DNA of 64,000 nt, from the NCBI RefSeq assembly GCF_001665835.1, contig NZ_LZSX01000089.1:124001-188000 (forward strand), written 5' to 3'. The position numbers and the translations under genes are program-made. Shown piece after piece: positions 59,621 through 64,000 of the stretch. Below the pieces are notes generated by a model. It was not told the origin of the DNA. It made no database searches and saw only the letters and a list, made by a program, of their open reading frames with translations. Numbering within the stretch: position 1 is the stretch's first letter; the number at the start of each line of letters is the position of its first letter. The stretch comes from Mycobacterium colombiense (GTDB taxonomy: Bacteria > Actinomycetota > Actinomycetes > Mycobacteriales > Mycobacteriaceae).

Positions 59621-61452
59621 GCCCGCTGCTCGAGGTGGCCGACCTGGCGGTCACGTTCCCGACGGGTGGCGATCCGGTGACCGCGGTGCGCGGTATCAGC
59701 TACCGGATCGAACCGGGGGAAGTCGTCGCCATGGTCGGTGAATCCGGTTCGGGGAAGTCCGTTTCGGCGATGGCGGCCATCGGCCTGTTGCCCGAGTACG
59801 CGCAGGTGCGCGGCTCGGTGCGGTTGCAAGGCACCGAACTGCTGGGCCTCGGTGACGACGCGATGTCGCGGTTCCGGGGCAAGACGGTCGGCATGGTGTT
59901 CCAGGATCCCATGTCCGCGCTGACGCCCGTCTACACCGTCGGCGACCAGATCGCCGAGGCGATCGAGGTCCACCAGCCGGGGGTGGGCAGGAAGGCCGCT
60001 CGCCGGCGAGCCGTGGAATTGCTCGAGCTGGTGGGCATCGCGCAGCCGGAGCGACGTGCCCGCGCTTTTCCGCATGAACTGTCCGGCGGCGAGCGACAGC
60101 GGGTGGTCATCGCGATCGCGATCGCCAACGACCCGGACCTGTTGATCTGCGACGAGCCCACCACCGCGCTGGATGTCACGGTGCAGGCGCAGATCCTCGA
60201 GGTGCTCAAGACGGCGCGCGACATCACCGGCGCCGGGGTGCTGATCATCACGCACGACCTCGGAGTGGTGGCCGAGTTCGCCGACCGCGCCCTGGTGATG
60301 TACGCCGGGCGGGTTGTCGAATCCGCTTCCGTGCATGACCTTTACCGGGACCGACGCATGCCGTACACGGTCGGGCTGCTGGGCTCGGTCCCGCGGCTGG
60401 ACGCCGCCCAGGGCGCCCGGTTGGTGCCGATACCCGGTGCGCCGCCGTCGCTGGCGGGCCTGGATCCCGGGTGCCCCTTCGCGCCCCGCTGCCCGCTGGC
60501 CATCGACGAATGTCGGCTCGCAGAGCCGGAATTGCTTTCCGTCGGCGCCGATCACCGGGCAGCCTGCATCCGCACCGATCAGGTCGACGGCCGAAGCGCC
60601 GCAGACATCTACGGGGTGAGCACCGAAGCCCGCCAAGCGGAATCCGCCGATACGTCGGTGGTCGTTCGGGTGCGCGACCTGACCAAGACCTACCGGCTGA
60701 CCAAGGGCGTGTTGCGCCGCAGCGCCGGTGAGGTGCGCGCCGTCGACGGCGTCAGTTTCGAATTGCGGCAGGGCCGCACCCTGGGCATCGTCGGCGAATC
60801 GGGTTCGGGCAAGTCGACCACCCTGCACGAGATCTTGGAACTCACCCGGCCCGAATCGGGTTCGATCGAGGTGCTGGGCACCGACGTCACCGCGTTGAGC
60901 GCCGCGAGCAGGCGAGCGTTGCGGCGCGACATCCAGGTCGTCTTCCAAGACCCGGTCGCGTCGCTCGACCCGCGGCTACCGGTGTTCGACCTGCTCGCGG
61001 AACCCCTGCGGGCCAACGGGTTCGACAAGAGCCGCACCAACTCGCGCGTCGCCGAGCTGCTCGAGATCGTGGGGCTGCGCCGCGCCGACGCGGTCCGTTA
61101 CCCCGCGGAGTTCTCCGGCGGGCAGAAGCAGCGCATCGGCATAGCGCGTGCGCTCGCTCTGCAACCGAAGATCCTGGCGCTCGACGAACCGGTGTCCGCG
61201 CTCGACGTGTCCATCCAGGCCGGGATCATCAATCTGTTGCTTGACCTGCAGGAGCGGTTCGGACTGTCCTATCTGTTTGTCTCCCATGATCTTTCGGTGG
61301 TCAAGCACCTCGCCCACCAGGTCGTCGTGATGTACGCCGGGGCGATCGTCGAGCAGGGCGACAGCCGTCAGGTGTTCGCCGACCCGCAGCACGAATACAC
61401 TCGGCGGCTGCTGAATGCGGTGCCGCAACCGGATCCGGGCAGACGTGTCTAG
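59617..61452 (+). CDS. oppD: peptide ABC transporter ATPase OppD, two fused nucleotide-binding domains
   Basis: 611 residues joining two ABC ATPases (OppD-like and OppF-like). First domain: Walker A GESGSGKSVSA, signature LSGGERQR, Walker B LLICDEPTTALDV. Second domain: Walker A GESGSGKSTTL, signature FSGGQKQR, Walker B ILALDEPVSALDV. A Cys-rich linker, CPFAPRCPLAIDEC, between them matches the oligopeptide ATPase C-terminal Fe-S-like motif. It corresponds to Rv1281c. Confidence 0.96.
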   Translation: MSPLLEVADLAVTFPTGGDPVTAVRGISYRIEPGEVVAMVGESGSGKSVSAMAAIGLLPEYAQVRGSVRLQGTELLGLGDDAMSRFRGKTVGMVFQDPMSALTPVYTVGDQIAEAIEVHQPGVGRKAARRRAVELLELVGIAQPERRARAFPHELSGGERQRVVIAIAIANDPDLLICDEPTTALDVTVQAQILEVLKTARDITGAGVLIITHDLGVVAEFADRALVMYAGRVVESASVHDLYRDRRMPYTVGLLGSVPRLDAAQGARLVPIPGAPPSLAGLDPGCPFAPRCPLAIDECRLAEPELLSVGADHRAACIRTDQVDGRSAADIYGVSTEARQAESADTSVVVRVRDLTKTYRLTKGVLRRSAGEVRAVDGVSFELRQGRTLGIVGESGSGKSTTLHEILELTRPESGSIEVLGTDVTALSAASRRALRRDIQVVFQDPVASLDPRLPVFDLLAEPLRANGFDKSRTNSRVAELLEIVGLRRADAVRYPAEFSGGQKQRIGIARALALQPKILALDEPVSALDVSIQAGIINLLLDLQERFGLSYLFVSHDLSVVKHLAHQVVVMYAGAIVEQGDSRQVFADPQHEYTRRLLNAVPQPDPGRRV

Positions 61453-63139
61453 CCGGGTGGTCGAGGCGGGTGTGGGTACCCGGTTCGCAGCAGCGTTTCT
61501 GGCGATGGCCGTTGCGCTGTCGGGCTGCTCGCCGGCCGTCAACCTGATACCGGAGACCGGCCACAACGCGCAGATCGGCTCGACGAGCGACATCAACCCA
61601 CACGATCCGGCGACCTTGCAAGACGGCGGCGACCTGCGACTGGCGCTGACCGACTTTCCGCCGAACTTCAACATCTTGCACATCGACGGCAACTCGGCCG
61701 ACGTCTCCGCGATGATGAAGGCCACCCTGCCCCGGGCGTTCGTCATCGGCCCCGACGGCTCGACGACGGTCGACACCGACTACTTCACCAGCATCGAGCT
61801 CACCGGCACTGCGCCGCAAGTAGTTACGTACACGATCAATCCCAAGGCGGTATGGTCCGACGGCACGCCGATCACCTGGGAGGACATCGCAAGCCAGATC
61901 CACGCCCTGAGCGGCGTCGACAAGTCCTTCGAGATCGCCGGGCCCAGCGGCGCCGACCGCGTGGCGTCGGTGACCCGCGGCGTCGACGACCGGCAGGCCG
62001 TCATGACGTTCGCCAAGCCCTACGCCGAATGGCGCGGCATGTTCGCCGGCAACGGAATGCTGCTGCCCAAGAGCGTGACGACCACCCCGGAGGCGTTCAA
62101 CAAGGGCCAGCTGGAGGGGCCCGGTCCGTCGGCCGGCCCGTTCGTGGTCTCGTCGCTGGATCGGACCACCCAGCGGATCGTGTTGAGCCGCAACCCGAAA
62201 TGGTGGGGTGCGCGGCCCCGCTTGGACAGCATCACCTACCTGGTGCTCGACGATGCCGCGCGGCTCCCTGCCTTGCAGAACAACACGATCGACGCCACCG
62301 GGGTCGGCACGATCGACCAGCTGACCATCGCGCAGCGCACCAAGGGGATCTCGATCCGGCGCGCGCCCGCCCCGGCCTGGTCACACTTCACGTTCAACGG
62401 TGCCCCCGGCTCGATCCTGGCCGACAAGGCACTGCGCGTCGCGGTGGCCAAGGGGATCGATCGCCAGACCATCGCCAAGGTCGTCCAGTACGGCCTCACC
62501 AGTGACCCTGTGGCACTGGGCAATCACATCTATGTCGCCGGGCAGCAGGGCTATCAGGACAACGGCTCGGTCCTGCCCTACGACCCGGCCGCGGCGGGCC
62601 GGGAACTTGACGCGCTGGGCTGGAAGCGGGCCGGACAGTTCCGGGAGAAAAGCGGTCGGCAGCTGGTCATCCGCGACTTGTTCTACGACGCCCAGGGCAG
62701 CCGGCAGTTCGCCCAGATCGCCCAGCACAGCCTCGCCCAGATCGGCGTCAAGCTCGAGCTCGTCTCCCGATCCGGCAGCGGCTTCTTCACCAACTACATC
62801 AACGTCGGCGATTTCGATATGGCCCAATTCGGTTGGCTCGGAGATGCTTTCCCACTGTCGGCGCTGACCCAGATCTACAAGTCCGACGGGGAGAGCAATT
62901 TCGGCAAGATCGGCAGCGAGCAGATCGACGCCGCCATCGAAGGCACGCTGGAAGAACTCGATCCGGCCAAGGCGCGGGCGTTGGCCAACGATCTCGACAA
63001 GATGATCTGGGCGGAGGGATTCAGCCTTCCGCTGACCCAGTCGCCCGGCGATGTCGCGGTGCGCAGCACGCTGGCCAATTTCGGCGCCGCCGGTCTCGCC
63101 GACCTCAACTACACCGCCATCGGCTTCACGCGGAGTTGA
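61445..63139 (+). CDS. oppA: peptide-binding lipoprotein OppA
   Basis: 564 residues from GTG at 61445, overlapping the oppD stop by 8 bp. A signal peptide with lipobox VALSGC anchors the substrate-binding protein outside the membrane. The SBP_bac_5 fold is seen in GGDLRLALTDFPPNFNIL, WSDGTPITWEDI and KWWGARPRLDSI. M. tuberculosis OppA binds peptides including glutathione (from memory). The 3' end overlaps the convergent hydrolase gene by 14 bp. Confidence 0.94.
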   Translation: MSSRVVEAGVGTRFAAAFLAMAVALSGCSPAVNLIPETGHNAQIGSTSDINPHDPATLQDGGDLRLALTDFPPNFNILHIDGNSADVSAMMKATLPRAFVIGPDGSTTVDTDYFTSIELTGTAPQVVTYTINPKAVWSDGTPITWEDIASQIHALSGVDKSFEIAGPSGADRVASVTRGVDDRQAVMTFAKPYAEWRGMFAGNGMLLPKSVTTTPEAFNKGQLEGPGPSAGPFVVSSLDRTTQRIVLSRNPKWWGARPRLDSITYLVLDDAARLPALQNNTIDATGVGTIDQLTIAQRTKGISIRRAPAPAWSHFTFNGAPGSILADKALRVAVAKGIDRQTIAKVVQYGLTSDPVALGNHIYVAGQQGYQDNGSVLPYDPAAAGRELDALGWKRAGQFREKSGRQLVIRDLFYDAQGSRQFAQIAQHSLAQIGVKLELVSRSGSGFFTNYINVGDFDMAQFGWLGDAFPLSALTQIYKSDGESNFGKIGSEQIDAAIEGTLEELDPAKARALANDLDKMIWAEGFSLPLTQSPGDVAVRSTLANFGAAGLADLNYTAIGFTRS

Positions 63140-64000
63140 GGCGCCGCCGTAAAAGATTCGGGATCGGCAGGGCGCCCTCGACGACGGCCGCCGCCCCGAG
63201 CGCCTTCCACAGCAGCCGCACCTCCGGGCGCGGCGGGAGCGCGTCCAACGCCGACGCCTGTGCGGCGAGGCCATTCAGGTCGCCGCGCCGAACCGCGTCG
63301 GCGCTGGCGAGTGCGACGGGTTCACGGAAATCCAGCGCGCTGTGCGCCATGTTCGGCAGGCTCAACAGCACCGCATTGGGCAGCAGCGACGCGACGCGTT
63401 GCGCGACGGCCGGCGGGGTGATCAGGTCACGACCTCCGGAAACCACCGCGGTGGACCAGTCGAATTTCGGCATTTCGGCCACCAGGTCATAGGGTTCGTC
63501 TTCGAAAGTCACTCGCTGCGTGCGGGCTCTGCTTTCGGCGAGCGCGGGATCGAGAGGTAGGCCGTCGGGTTCGGCGGCGTAGTCCAGTTCGCGGAATGCG
63601 ATGCGGCTCACCAGATCTTCTTCGTACCGAAACGGCAGATTGCTCAGGGTGGTGAACCGGGATAGCGTCCACCACAGCAGTTTTCGGCCATCGAGTAGCA
63701 GGTCGAGTTGCCGCTCGAGCAAGTCGGTTCCGCCGTACCCGTAGATCGTCGCGACGACCTGTGTTGCCGTCGCGTTCATGACGCCGGCATCGACGAGTTT
63801 ACGCATTTTGGGTGCCAACGGGGCCGTTTCGGGGCTGTCGCCCTTCAGCAGCAGCCGGCGGATCGCGCGGCGCACGATGACGATGTCGTGCCGCGACAGC
63901 AGCGGTGAATCGAGCACCATGCCGCGCACGCGGTGCGGGTGGCGCACCCCGACGCCGGCCGCGATGTAGGTGCCGTACGAGGCGCCGTAGATGACGGCCG
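63126..64000 (-). CDS. alpha/beta hydrolase, 5' end cut by window edge
   Basis: At least 291 residues of an alpha/beta-hydrolase. The nucleophile elbow YGASYGTYIA lies at the right edge, and the late His is in LPNMAHSALDF with Asp in VSGGRDLITPPA. The lid region and the C-terminal helix ALGAAAVVEGALPIPNLLRRRL are complete. It resembles proline-iminopeptidase/TAP-like hydrolases, but the substrate is unknown. The start lies beyond the window. The stop overlaps the oppA end. Confidence 0.82.
   Translation of the reverse strand, partial: AVIYGASYGTYIAAGVGVRHPHRVRGMVLDSPLLSRHDIVIVRRAIRRLLLKGDSPETAPLAPKMRKLVDAGVMNATATQVVATIYGYGGTDLLERQLDLLLDGRKLLWWTLSRFTTLSNLPFRYEEDLVSRIAFRELDYAAEPDGLPLDPALAESRARTQRVTFEDEPYDLVAEMPKFDWSTAVVSGGRDLITPPAVAQRVASLLPNAVLLSLPNMAHSALDFREPVALASADAVRRGDLNGLAAQASALDALPPRPEVRLLWKALGAAAVVEGALPIPNLLRRRLNSA

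Overview
The window reads as part of the chromosome of a slow-growing Mycobacterium. It has one rRNA operon directly downstream of murA, and the 16S gene carries the long helix-18 form typical of slow growers (14883-14940). The 16S-23S spacer is about 280 bp and has no tRNA. The ATP synthase operon contains the mycobacterial fused b-delta gene, and the genome carries NucS instead of a MutS/MutL system. From memory, the gene order matches the M. tuberculosis block Rv1280c-Rv1323 read backwards. The species cannot be fixed from this window.

Layout. 1-2514: fatty-acid/propionate genes (fadA4, methylmalonyl-CoA epimerase), a small zinc-finger-like protein and nucS. 2551-7983: a membrane adenylate cyclase, a small Gly-rich lipoprotein, a divergent MFS transporter/LysR pair and a membrane diguanylate cyclase. 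8209-10184: the alkylation-repair pair adaA-alkA and ogt. 10195-15663: the rRNA operon on the minus strand (5S, 23S, 16S in ascending coordinates), with a shared terminator and two tandem promoter-like modules. 15722-18090: murA, a cobalamin adenosyltransferase and a DUF2550 membrane protein. 18097-26095: the F1Fo ATP synthase operon. 26311-39220: a long minus-strand core block running argS-lysA-hom-thrC-thrB-rho-rpmE-prfA-prmC-sua5-wecA, which couples aspartate-family amino acids, translation and transcription termination, and cell-wall linkage sugar synthesis. 39348-39423: tRNA-Arg(CCG).

From the tRNA to about 52900 the order departs from the M. tuberculosis layout as I remember it. This stretch holds small exported proteins, a C-terminally anchored exported protein, at least one clear pseudogene, an alpha/beta-hydrolase-cyclase fusion, an M15-like exported protein, a Nudix hydrolase, a ketosteroid-isomerase-like protein, a K+-channel/RCK protein, an ARM/TPR-like repeat protein, an F420-type oxidoreductase and two VOC proteins. 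It is the accessory part of the window.

53038-63139 returns to the conserved order: an Rrf2 regulator, cysNC and cysD (sulfate activation), a PaaI-type thioesterase, beta-carbonic anhydrase and the oppBCDA peptide importer. The right edge cuts an alpha/beta hydrolase gene. I saw no CRISPR array, insertion sequence or prophage. The points most worth a second look are the tRNA-adjacent island, the iron-sulfur-less Rrf2 regulator beside the sulfate genes, the cyclase fusion with an altered catalytic motif, the KSI-like protein lacking one catalytic Asp, and the duplicated rrn promoter module.
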